Shown in pieces: positions 11,107 through 21,244 of a DNA stretch of 64,000 bases. The DNA comes from Rhineura floridana (Eukaryota; Chordata; Lepidosauria; Squamata; Rhineuridae), in the NCBI RefSeq assembly GCF_030035675.1, contig NC_084489.1:14928001-14992000 (forward strand). The letters run 5' to 3'. The translations under genes and the position numbers were made by a program. Every line of letters begins with the position of its first letter. The first letter of the stretch is position 1. A model generated the notes under the pieces. It was not told the origin of the DNA and did no database searches. It worked only from the letters and a program-made list of their open reading frames with translations.

Positions 11107-12007
11107 ATCTCGGAGGCCAAAATCTGTGCTAGAACTTTGAATGTTCTTTCCAGACATATGAACTGAAGAAAAGTAAGGAGCATGAAAGTTTAAAAAAAGT
11201 AGACCCTACAGTCTGTATAATTAAATGGTCAAGTCATTCCCACTGAAAACAGGCAGCTCCATTTAAATTTACACCCCACTATACTGAAAGGAAGAGTTTA
11301 AAAATGGTGAAAGGAGTCTGCCATTAACCCAGGAAAATAATTGACTATTAATAACTCATTATGAAATGGTCTCAAATTATAGAATTCTAAAACCAAACTA
11401 ATAAACCTCCACTGCCAGTATTCTCTGTGTCACTTCAGGACACAGGATAACGTACCAGCTGAGGAACTAATTGCAAGTTTGAACAGTCAGGGAAGCAAAG
11501 CAAAGCAAGGAGTTTGTGCAAAAGTTATGAAATGCCTGCAGATTTTACACCCAGGCAGAGTCTGTAGGACGTTACCTTGTTCTGAGAAATATCCAGTGGT
11601 GCTTTGCCAGGAAAAATACATTTAAATTAAACAGATTGGATCATAGTGACCTCTAGGGGTAGTTTCTACATTTGCAACTGTTGTCCTTCCTAGAGAAAAT
11701 GAGCAGCCTTCTGCAGCAAAAGATTCACATGAGTATGCCATGTAAGCTATTGTCTATATGAAAAACTCAGCCATGCAAGTGACGAAATGCCAGTTAGGCA
11801 GCAATGTATGTCAGCTCGGCTTCCAGATGGATTGTCAGGTAAGGCCCAGAGATTATTTCCTATGCATTGAAAATTCAAAAGCAAAGATGAATTCAGACAA
11901 CTCCTTTTTCACCATCTGACTGGGGCATAGTGACTGAAAATATTATTGCTGAATGGAAAAGAATATAGCTTGTGTACATACAGTATCAGATTCTAGAATC
12001 TAACCTA
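11107..12007. other. No gene recognised
   Basis: Non-coding sequence without a repeat or exon I can name. Confidence 0.45.
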
Positions 12008-12720
12008 GTGTGGAAAATCTGTGGCCCTCCAGATGTTGTTGTGTGGCTGATGGGAGTCATAACCCAACAAGATCTGGAGGTTCACAGCAGGGCCGGTTCC
12101 AAGGGGCAGCCAGGTGGGGCACTGGCTCGAGGCCCCTGAGGCTACAGGAGCCCCTGAGGGGACCCTCTGCTCCCCTTCTGCGATTTGCAGCAGGATCGCT
12201 GCCACGGATCACACGGCGAGAACTTCGGTGCTCCGCCATTCCCTTGCTTAACTTATTCTGCGGTTGCGCACGCAGCGGTGCCCTTAAAAAGATGGCAGCT
12301 GAGGTTTTCCTAAGGGGCTGAAGCCTTTTCCGCCACCTTAGCTGATGGCACGCGTGCGTGCTGCACATTCACATACCTGCCATGAACCAAGATGGCGGCA
12401 GAGGCTTCATCTCCTTAGGGAAACCTCAACCACCATCTTTCTTAAGGGCACCGCTGCTTGCGCAACCGCAGAACAAGGTAAGTTAAGCAAGGGAATGGTG
12501 GAGTCCCAAAGCTCTCACCGTGCACGAATCACGGAAGGGGAGCGCTGGGGCCTGGGGCAGGCTTTTGCCCAAGGGCTCCAGCATGTCTGGGGCTGGCCCT
12601 GGGCGCACACACATGTGTATGTGTGCATGCGCACATGCGTGCCAGGGCCCAGGGCAAGCTGGTGCCCAAGGGCCTCAGCATGTCTGGCGCCGGCCCTGGT
12701 TTACAGGCTCCTCATCTGTG
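12008..12720. repeat. Fold-back F1 interrupted by a hAT-type insertion
   Basis: The left part (12008-12087) reads TGGAAAATCTGTGGCCCTCC AGATGTTG and the returning arm ends ATCTGGAGGTTCACAG. The outer arm resumes after the insertion as GCTCCTCATCTGTG (12707-12720). The insertion occupies 12088-12698. Confidence 0.65.
12088..12698. mobile_element. Non-autonomous hAT-type element (611 bp) with internal fold-back
   Basis: The termini are CAGGGCCGGTTCC and, on the other strand, CAGGGCCGGCGCCAG. The 8 bp flanking it are GTTCACAG (12080-12087) and GTTTACAG (12699-12706), a 7/8 match, as expected for hAT insertion. Inside, arms at about 12231-12338 and 12391-12505 are inverted repeats (GCGCACGCAGCGGTGCCCTT versus AAGGGCACCGCTGCTTGCGC). 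The right terminal segment (GCCCAAGGGC...CAGCATGTCTGG) occurs twice, at about 12561-12601 and 12658-12698, separated by a GT/GC-rich tract. No transposase is encoded. The open frames across it are chance. Confidence 0.75.
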
Positions 12721-13086
12721 ATATATGCTAATATTAACCTCAGTTTTCCAAGCACCAATTCTGTAACCAAAATGGTACCATCCACACATAAGATGGAGGC
12801 TTGAGAAGACCTTTCAGGGAAAATTGCAAAGATGGGAGAGATCTGGAAATAGCCCAATGAAAACTGAGCATGCTCAATAGCCATGGAATGTTGACTGTTG
12901 GGAAGAATAAAAATAGAAAACTGGAACAGAGTATCCTGGAACATGGCACGGCTGACTGGCTGGAACCCGGAATAGGAGCACTCCATACTGTCTTTGGCTA
13001 TTCCCTTTAATTTGACTCTGTAGCCTAGGAGCATAACTTGGTGTAAGATCTTGTGGACGGTGTTTGGTTTAGGCTATGTATTTCCT
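12721..13086. other. Non-coding; contains GAGCATGCTCA palindrome
   Basis: A minus-strand open frame of about 119 codons (12675-13034) spans this stretch, but it has no recognisable domain and reaches into the neighbouring hAT element. I regard it as chance. Confidence 0.4.
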
Positions 13087-13207
13087 AGTCCACTGTTCTT
13101 CAACCTTGGGTCCCTAGATGTTGTTGGACTACAACTTCCATCAATCCCAGCAAGCTTAGCCAATGGCCAAGGATGATGGGAGTTGTAGTCCAATATCTGG
13201 AGACCCA
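13087..13207. repeat. Fold-back F1, one arm eroded
   Basis: GTCCCTAGATGTTGTTGGAC TACAACTTCCATC is mirrored by GATGGGAGTTGTAGTCCAAT ATCTGG. The outer ends no longer pair. Confidence 0.7.
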
Positions 13208-14870
13208 CATGGCCTCTGGAATGAGCATGTGGATCAGTGCAGTCCTCATGGGCTCACAAATACCCTGGTTGCTGAGTCAGCATTTCTTCTATTTCTATTT
13301 TGAAGCACCTTAATTTCCTAAAGGGGAAGTAATCAATCCACATACCTACATGGAGGGTCCTCCAAAGAGCAAAAGGTGGCATACATGGTTTTCCCCCTTT
13401 CCATTTTATCCTCACAAAAACCCTATAAGGTATTTAGGCCACTTGGGCTAGAAGTCACACTGACCATGAACTTCTTTCCAGGATCTGTTTGCCAGAGAGA
13501 GAGCAAGCGATGGGTAGATCAGTCTTTAGGGACTTCCATATTTAGAGTGGAACTGCCATGTTTTGTTCACTCACTTTTTATGGAATATCCACACAATGAT
13601 GTCATCCAGTCATTATCATCCTAGATTTTCCCTGAGGTTCTCCTCACATGGAAGAAAGTCTGACTTTTTTCAGAAGAATGGAAGAGTACACAATCTCCAC
13701 AGGTTTAGATGTGTTTAATGCAGCTCTTCTGTCTTTTTACATGGGTGGGGTTTTGATAGGGAGACACTGGGAGAGGGAACCCATCACAGCTGAGGACACA
13801 TTTTTATGAGAAAGAGGTATAGCACCATGAGAACAGAATGCTATAGCATCATTGTAATATACTGCTATAATACCATAATAACATTATAGCAGTATGGTGT
13901 TATAGTGCTATATCTCATTTTAAAAAAAAAAGCTAGAAAAGTATTTTAGCAATAATTAAAAGATTGATTTTTTTTAATAATAAAATGGGAGGGTGTCACC
14001 ACAAGGGTTATAGTGAATGTGTGCTGGACTTCACATGATGTGGACAGAACATAGCAGGAGACACACTGACTAAACTTTTTTGCTGCTGTTTTAGTTGGAA
14101 CATTTTTAACTGTTGGATTATTCTTGTTTTTATGTTTGCAACTTCTTTGGAAGCGGAAAGTAGGAAATATTTTTTTAAAATAAACAGGTAGTCATTTCTT
14201 GGAGCAGCTAGAAAGCAGGCAGTAGTAACTTCACACTAAAAACTGGGCCTACAAATGCTTACCTGTTGACAGAAAGGCACCCCTTGCTTGGATCACCTTG
14301 TGAAATGTGTAGTCAGAATTCTAAAGCAGGACTCTATATTCCAATCCACACAGTCTAGCAGGGGTGGATCAGGCGAGTCCATTTATGAATGTAGGCTCAA
14401 CAAATCCCTCCCCTATCCTCAGATGAATGGATGGATGATAGAGAGAAAGAGAGATTAGTGTTGTGCTAAATATTTCTCCCACGTTTAATCCAGCCATTCT
14501 CAACCAATTAATGAGAGAGAAAAAACTGCTTTCAAACATTATCACAGTGGAGAGAAAAAAATGGTGCAATTTTCATGGCTGGGGCGCAGGCTTCTGTGGG
14601 GCAAGAGCAACTCCTGTTTTGTTCTTTTGTTTATGATCCAGAAGGGAGATAGAGCTACTAGGGTCCTCCAGATGGATAGGCTTGACTACCTTTACCTGTG
14701 ATGCTCTGACTGACTTCCTTCCGTGGTTAAACTGATATGCTTAGGGAAGCTTATCTGCCCCTCCTCCTTCCACCCTTTCCTTTCTTCTCTTTTTTGACTG
14801 TCCAAGAGAGAGGAGACAGCTTTGTAATTGCTCTCTCTCTCCAGAGCCATAAGGGCATCTCCCAAACCTG
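13208..14870. other. No gene recognised
   Basis: AT-rich non-coding DNA, including a local inverted arrangement near 13825-13915 (GGTATAGCACCAT ... ATGGTGTTATAGTGC). No repeat family of the window recognised. Confidence 0.4.
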
Positions 14871-14930
14871 GGCGTTGCGCCTCCAACTTAGTTAGTTCGT
14901 TAGAACCCCCGCTCCGCACCCAGGACTTAC

Positions 14931-14979
14931 CGGGTTGCAGGGCGTAGTTTGCGTCCCGGAGTGAATCCGGAGCCTCCAT
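14931..14979 (-). CDS. Possible first coding exon of an unidentified host gene
   Basis: On the minus strand an ATG at 14979 opens MEAPDSLRDANYALQP and reaches a strong donor, CCCG/GTAAGT, at 14931/14930. It lies beside a CpG-rich, TGACGTCG-containing block at 14995-15100, as first exons often do. I do not recognise the peptide, and no matching downstream exon was found in 1-14900. Gene order in other vertebrates would place CTDSPL downstream of ITGA9, but this peptide is not the CTDSPL N-terminus I know. It could be an untranslated or lncRNA exon, or chance sequence near the retroelement leader. Confidence 0.3.
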
Positions 14980-14994
14980 GTCAGAAGAGGGCAA

Positions 14995-15660
14995 GCGCGC
15001 CGGACTGACGTGACGTCGTCACGGCGCGCTGCCAGAGTGGGAGGGGCGACGAAGCTTATTTAAGCTCGCGCCGGCTGCCCCCTCTCCCTCTTCATAATTT
15101 GTGGCAGGGCAGTTCGGGCCTGCGCTCCTGGCATTGTACTCAACACCATTTTGGAGAGCGCGAGGCGGCGAAGTCGGTGCCATTTTAAGGCGCACGCGGC
15201 CTTGGTGTTTTTCCTTGTTCAGGCCACGCTGCTTCGGCCTCAGGGCCTTATTCGGCCACGGTTGCGCCGCCAGTCAGCTCTGGGGCGCGGCGGGCCTTCA
15301 GCGGCGACAACAACAGCGGGCAGCGACACGGCAGGCCTTCTCTTCGACGGCCTTCCTGTTGGCGGGCCTTCTTCCTGCGGCGGCTACAGCAACAGCGGGC
15401 GGCGCCCCCCCGCCTCAGGCGCGGTTGCGCCAGTCTATAAGCACTCTTCCCCCCTTCAAGGCTTTTGGGATTGACACTGGGTGGGAGGAGGCGGGCATGC
15501 ACATTTTCTTGTATTCAGGGCAGGCCTTTCTGCCTTGGAAGGCTGGTGGTTGGGCCCAATCCTGGGAGGGAGGGAGCGGGTGCTTTCCCCCCCACACTCA
15601 ATACAAGGCATCTGGTTTCTCTCTACTCACCTAGGCCTTACCAAGGGTTGCCTGCCCATT
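14995..15660. promoter_or_regulatory. CpG-rich block with TATTTAA box
   Basis: Strongly CpG- and GC-rich compared with all flanks. It holds GACGTGACGTCGTCACGG (CRE-like palindrome) near 15008-15025, GCTTATTTAAGCTCGC near 15055-15070, and repeated GGCCTTC / GCGGCGG units from 15290 to 15410. It could be the 5' leader and promoter of the Ngaro element that follows, or a host CpG-island promoter next to the exon candidate at 14979. I cannot decide between these from one copy. Confidence 0.55.
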
Positions 15661-15737
15661 TAGAATTTTAAAATATATTACAAATAAATAAATAAATAAA
15701 ATTTAATTATATATATATATAAAAAATTAAATTAGTC

Positions 15738-17267
15738 ATGGCGCCAAAAAAGGGTCAGGGTGGGCCTAAAGGAAAAGGGAGGGCACCAAGGCCAGGCCGG
15801 GGATCCTTCCCTCCCGGGGTCTCTGGGGCGGGGACTGGCGAACCAACATGGGCGGCTGTCCTGGCTCGTCTCACGGCCCTAGAGGGATCTTCCTCCCAGC
15901 ACTCCCAACCCGCCCAGCCAGCTGCTTCGGCAGCGGACACCCCCCAGGCGAAGCGCACCAGAGGACAGGCTCAACGGGCACCCAGTACAGTGCAGGACTC
16001 AACACGGACTGGTCAGTCCACTGCGGCCACAAGCTTGCCTTCGCCTGTTCCTAACCAGTCAACATTGGATTTAATTCTAGCTCGACTTGATGCCCTTGAG
16101 GCGGGTCCCAGCAGGTCGTTTGGAGAGACTCTCACTCAGGACAGGCGTGCCACCACTACGGAACAGTCATCTCTGGACACGGTGTCTGAGGGAAAGTCAG
16201 GTGAGTATAATGTGACTGCCTCGCCAGGACCAGGCACGGCGTGGGGCTGGCCCCCATGGGGATACCCATATTGGGGGCCGAGGCAAGTTTGGCCTTTCTC
16301 TCCTCCACACGGCACTGAGACTGACAACCAGGCAGGTGACATACCACCATTACAACCATAATCGCTTGAGGCCTGCGACTATGTCTGGGCATCTTCTCGA
16401 ACAGGAACCGAGGTTGAGGCAGCTGTTGCCTCCCCGCCCTCTGCTTCGGGGGTTTCAGCGGTTCACCAGGGCGTTAGTGACCCCCTTGGGCATATTAAGG
16501 AGGGTGCCATCCCTTTTGGCGATACTTCCACTCCTTTAGGTTTCCATTTGCTTCCAGCAACTAAAGAAAAAATATGGAACGGTGAATACATTGACTTGTT
16601 TTCCCTGTTGTACAGGGAACCGCTTAAGAGGGACAGGGACAAAGGTGATGAGAGGGATGTGGAGAGGCCCAAGAGGCGCTGGATCGAGCGCTCTTGGGCT
16701 AACTGGCTCCCCGCCTATTTTACATACATAGGGGTGCTCATGCAAAAACAGCCACAGTGCGGTTTGGTCCTTATTAAATATCTGGATATTATCTATAGGG
16801 GCTATACAGAGTTCATGGGTTCGGCATGGCTCTCTTACGATGAGGCTTTTTGTATGAGGGTGGCCTATGACGCCTCCTTACCATGGGACAGGAAGGAGGC
16901 TGAACTGTGGTTACAGTTCATGTCTCATTCAAGGCCGGTGGCGGGGGACAGGACTGACAGTGGCCACCTCATGGCTAGGCAATTGACACCAGCTCCTTCC
17001 CGCGGGCCAGTGGGGCAGGGGGTTCAACCCTGCCTGCTCTGCTGGGAGTTTAGCTCCCGTGGCTTCTGTAACAGGAACCCTTGCCGGTATAGGCATGAGT
17101 GTACACTCTGCGGTGGTCAACACACGCCCTCTGCCTGCCCTAGGAACCGACCTTATCGAGGTGGCAATAGGGACTTCCATGGACAGCGGAAGCAAGGACC
17201 CCCCAGGAGCAACTCAGGGAAAAGGGCCCCAGCCCAATTAAGTTGCCAGAATTACAACGTTTATTAA
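15738..17267 (+). pseudogene. Ngaro gag-like region (fossil)
   Basis: The N-terminal part is rich in Gly, Pro, Ser and Gln and starts MAPKKGQGGPKGKGRAP, directly after an AT-rich tract. The C-terminal part carries a Cys/His cluster of the form CxxC...CxxxxCRYRHxCxxCxxxH (about 17030-17140), a nucleic-acid-binding signature placed as in other DIRS-like gag proteins. Broken. It overlaps the start of the polymerase region by about 25 bp. Confidence 0.7.
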
Positions 17268-18830
17268 GTTGTTATCCTTTGGTTCAAGAGGCTCGGTGCC
17301 TTTTAGAGCGTTGTTTAACTGGTTTCCGGATCCCTTATTCAGGCCCCCGCACTGCCTTCCGGTCTAGGAACTTGAAGTCTGTCTTGGGCATGGAACAGGT
17401 TGTTCTAGACAAGATTAATAAAGAAAGGGATGCGGGCCGAGTTTTGGGCCCCTTTACTTCCCCTCCCGTCCCGTCTCTTAGGGTTTCGCCGCTCGGCATT
17501 GTGCCTAAGAAGACACCGGGAGACTTCCGCCTTATTCACCACCTCTCCTATCCGCATGGGCAGTCAGTCAATGATTTTATTCCACCTCACTTATGTTCGG
17601 TACGCTACACCTCTTTTGACTGTGCAGTGCGCATGGTTAGGAATTGCGGTGTCGGTGCCCTCATGGGGAAGTGTGACATAAAGTCTGCATTCCGCCTCCT
17701 CCCCGTCCATCCTGGAGATTTTGATCTATTGGGTTTCGCCTTTGCGGATCAATATTATGTGGATCGGGCACTGCCCATGGGTTGCTCTGTTTCATGTGCA
17801 GTTTTTGAGCTGTTTAGCACTTTCCTGGAGTGGGCGGTGAGGAGGCGGTTTGGCTCATGTTCTGTAGTCCACTATTTGGACGATTTTTTATTTGCTGGAC
17901 GGGCACACACGAGTGAGTGCAAGGATCTCATGGATCACTTTATGGAGCTGTCCGCGGAACTTGGAGTCCCACTGGCGGGGGGAAAAACGGAAGGCCCGTC
18001 CCCTATTATTACATTCCTAGGGATCGAAATAGATACGTTGGCCCAGTCCTGTAGGCTCCCACTTGCCAAACTACAGCTGCTGCGAGGGAGGATAGCTCAT
18101 GTTCTGGTTTCCAGGAGGGTAACCCTGCGCACCGTTCAGGAGCTGGCGGGTTCCCTGAACTTCGCCTGCAGGGTGGTTACACTGGGGCGTGCTTTCTTGA
18201 GACGGGTCTATGACGCTATGTCAGGTTTGTCCCGTCCTCATCATCACATCAGGCTGTCCGGTGCGCTAAAAGACGATCTGTCGGTCTGGGCTAAGTTCCT
18301 GCAGGAATTTAATGGGACTTCTTTTTGGAGGCGGGACCGCCTCCTGGAGGCCGAACTCCAGGTGCACACCAATGCCTCGGGTGCATTTGGTTACGGTGTC
18401 ATTTTCAATGACTCTTGGAGCCATGGCAGCTGGTCGCAGACCTGGGTTCAGGAAGGCTGGACTAGAGATTTGACTCTCCTGGAATTTTTTCCAATAGTAG
18501 CAGCAGTACATCTTTGGCCGGACAGGCTGCGCGATTCCACAGTCCACTTTTGGTGTGACAACCTGTCCACAGTGCCATGTTATTAACTCATTGTCATCAA
18601 AGAACCCCCGAGTCATGCACCTTGTGCGGGCCTTTGTTTTACAATGTCTCCAGTTTAACATTCTGTTTCTGGCGTGCCACGTCCCGGGTATTGATAACAG
18701 TATCGCTGATGCTCTATCACGGAACCAGATGGAGAGATTTCGCCACCTGGCGCTGTGGGCCAAGGCTCAGCCGGACGTGGTCCCACCGGAGCTGTGGGAG
18801 ATTGGCAGCTTGAGTCGGAGAGAGCGATAA
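17243..18830 (+). pseudogene. Ngaro reverse transcriptase-RNase H region (fossil)
   Basis: RT landmarks in order: SPLGIVPKK and FRLIHHLS (fingers), CDIKSAFRLLPV, ALPMGCSVS, and the catalytic YLDD at about 17873-17884, followed by TFLGIEID. A connection region and an RNase H-like part follow (LTLLEFFPIVAAV, then HVPGIDNSIADALSR), the latter typical of DIRS-like elements. No integrase or protease domain is seen. Broken, but most of the RT lies in one long frame. Confidence 0.88.
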
Positions 18831-19727
18831 GCCTGTCCATTGCACCCAGTACTATGGCCAGCTACCAGAGAGCAGGTAGGGAGCTATTGGCTTTCAGGGC
18901 AGAAAGGGGATACATCCAACAGTGGCCTATTCCAGTGGCACACCTCCTGGAGTTTTGTGTGGAGGGCAAAAAGAAGGGCCTTGCCATCAAGACAATTAGA
19001 GGTAAGCTCTCCGGCCTTTCCTTTTTAGCCAAGTCACGCGGTTTACAGGATTTTTCAGATGACTTCCGACTTCGTAAGATGTTGGAGGGCTGGGCACAGG
19101 AACATCCCGCCGCTCCAGATTCTCGCTCCCCTATGCACCCAGAACTTTTATTAGGGCTCCTGATGCAATTGGAGTATTTATGTTCCTCATCTTTTGAGGT
19201 ATTGCTTTTTCATGCGGCTGCACTTACACTATTCTTTGGAGCTTTTAGGATTAGTGAGGTACTGGCGGGGTCTAAGACTGACATCTCTTCCCGTGCCTTT
19301 ATGCTGTCTGATTTTAGTTGGAAGGGGGGACAAGCTGCCCTACAGTTGTGATGGTCAAAGACTGATCAGCGCAGGAGGGGACGTATGGTTTTGCTTTCCC
19401 CCCTCACAGCTCCATGAGATTTGCCCTGTAGTCGCATTAAAAAATTTTCTGGCAGTCCGGGGACAACAGCCAGGCTACTTGTTTATACATAAGGATGGCC
19501 AACCCCTTTCTAGATTTCAGTTTTGGGCGGTTACCAGGACAGCCCTTGGCAATATGGAACTCGATCCCAAACTATTTGGGACACATTCCTTCCGCATTGG
19601 TGCGGCATCTACGGCTGCCTGTTTGGGTTTTTCACAGAAGAGGTTGCAGTCCCTGGGCAGATGGCGTTCTTCGGCCTATAGGTCTTATATTCGACCTTTT
19701 CGAGGGGTTCAAAAAACCGGTTTGTGA
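18755..19727 (+). pseudogene. Ngaro tyrosine recombinase region (fossil)
   Basis: The N-terminal core-binding part includes IAPSTMASYQRAGRELLAF and IKTIRGKLSGLSFL. The catalytic part shows FRISEVL (Arg box, about 19245), HSFRIGAAS (His-x-x-Arg, about 19585) and a terminal Tyr in SYIRP (about 19690). Spacing and motifs match the tyrosine recombinases of DIRS/Ngaro elements, which integrate a circular DNA intermediate without making target duplications. Broken. Confidence 0.85.
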
Positions 19728-19749
19728 CTTGTTCGTTGTCACTGTTATG

Positions 19750-20377
19750 AGTTTCCATTGTTTGTTTTGACAGGCCGCTGGAAGGGAGACGAAAGAGTGC
19801 GCATCCTCCTCTGTGGCCATAGTATGGTCTTTTGGGCAGGCCGCAGGGTGGCGAAGTCGCATTTTGGCACGCAGCTCGGGCTTAGCCGGTGGGCTACTAT
19901 ACAATGGTTGGGCCGCCGTGGGATGCATTGGGACGGCTACTTCCTGCGCTTTTCCAGACAGCAGTGGTCAGGGATGCGCCACAATTTTTGGTCATTCACC
20001 TGGGGGGAAATGACCTGGGCATGCTGAAGGGCAGAGCCCTTATTGAGCAGGCGTGTGCTGACTTCTGGGCCATTGGGCAGAGGTGGCCGGGAGTGCACTT
20101 GATTTGGTCCGATATTTTACCCCGTAGACACTGGAATTGTATGGGTGACCCTAGAGGGATAAATAGGACCCGTAAAAAAATGAATAGGCAGCTCCGTCTT
20201 GCTCTATTGGACTCTGGTGGTTTTGTCATTCACCACCTGGAGATAAGGCGCAGTAGGGTTGAACTATATCGGTCTGATGGAGTTCATATGTCCGATATAG
20301 GTAATGACATCCTTTTAGAAGACCTGCAGAGGGGTGTGAAGGACATCTTGTTTGAATGTGGGGTAAAGGGTGACTAA
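19750..20377 (+). pseudogene. Ngaro SGNH/GDSL-type hydrolase region (fossil)
   Basis: Follows the recombinase directly. SGNH landmarks: a G-x-S nucleophile block near 19810-19830, VIHLGGNDLG (the Gly and Asn oxyanion block) near 20000-20025, and DGVHMSDIGN (the Asp-x-x-His block) near 20275-20300. SGNH hydrolases are known as an extra reading frame in some Ngaro elements. Their role in the element's life cycle is not settled. Close to intact, with about one break. A second, shorter copy lies on the minus strand at about 56440-57010. Confidence 0.85.
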
Positions 20378-20935
20378 ACAGAGGTTTGTCCCCTTTCTGT
20401 GGCAAGGAAGTGCGGGAAAGGTTAAAGGTGAAGGGCAGCTAGGTGACACCTTTAGGCACCTTTGGAGGTGATAGGCAGTTCCGGAGGCCTGCAGCTCCGG
20501 GTTATACGGCCTGAGGGCAGGATATGGGTCACCTCTGGGGCCAACAAGTCTCATCCACTCGGAGTTTCAGGGCACCGGGGGGCGGTGACGCAGGTTGGCC
20601 TCCCTACGCACAACTGGAGTGTGGTCGGGGCAAGGGGGTGACAGATTGGCACCCCCTTGCCCGGCAGGGGTTTGGGTCGCCCAATAGCTGCAAGCAGGCT
20701 TTGCCTGACTCATCAGTTGAATCCCGCACTTGTGTTCCCCTTTGCAGGTTCATTTTCATAATATGAATTTGGTTTAATAAAGTGGCCCGTTATTTAACCC
20801 ATCATATTGTGTCTGCATCTTATTTCACCCCTGGGTCGCAACTAGGTATGCCTTTCTATCTACTATGCATTTCTATAAATAAAGTAGCTTTTCTTATTTT
20901 ACTAAGTCTTACGTCTCAGTGATCTCAATGCAGGG
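20378..20935 (+). other. Ngaro 3' non-coding region with polyadenylation signals
   Basis: GC-rich sequence with short internal repeats (GGTGATAGGCAGTTCCGGAGG; GGCAAGGGGGTGACAGATTG...CACCCCCTTGCC hairpin near 20626-20662), then AT-rich sequence with AATAAA at about 20775 and 20876. Sequence after about 20935 has no feature of the element. The exact end is unknown. Confidence 0.55.
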
Positions 20936-21244
20936 TAAAAGCCTGCTACTTAGGTAAATGCTCAAACGCATTTCAGACTGTTGACAATCTCTGCTAACAT
21001 TTATACAAATTTACACAACAGGTTCTTGTTGCATTTACAGTACTTTCAAGGTGGACGGGGAGTGTCCTTTCTTTCATTCTGCAAATCATCTCTCCTGCGG
21101 TCTGTACTTCACAGCATTCCTAAGTGCCCATGTTTCCTGAAAACCTTATGGTGTCCTCAGCTGGGCTTTTCTGTCAGCACAGGAAGGCCACCTTACGATA
21201 ATGTAAGTTCTATCCTGCACCTACTAAAATTCTAATGCACCCTG
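20936..21244. other. No gene recognised
   Basis: Non-coding spacer between the Ngaro 3' region and the LTR-like remnant. Confidence 0.4.

Larger units (their letters stand above)
14995..20840 (+). mobile_element. Ngaro-type tyrosine-recombinase retrotransposon (fossil)
   Basis: The order of parts is leader, gag-like region, reverse transcriptase-RNase H, tyrosine recombinase, SGNH hydrolase, then a 3' region with AATAAA at about 20775 and another at about 20876. This order, the recombinase in place of an integrase, the absence of a methyltransferase-like domain and the SGNH part point to Ngaro within the DIRS-like order. The copy is broken, with roughly four to six breaks over its coding length, but long frames survive, so it is not very old. 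Both ends are approximate. I looked for the split direct repeats typical of the family and did not find them convincingly by eye. Confidence 0.85.

Noticed and set aside
12675-13034. 119-codon minus-strand frame
   Set aside because: Runs from unique DNA into the hAT element end; no recognisable domain.
14931-14979. Assignment of the exon candidate to CTDSPL
   Set aside because: Expected from gene order, but the peptide does not match the CTDSPL N-terminus I know; left unnamed.
14995-20935. Split direct repeats at the ends of the Ngaro element
   Set aside because: Only short chance matches such as TTCATAAT were found by eye, so the repeats are not annotated.
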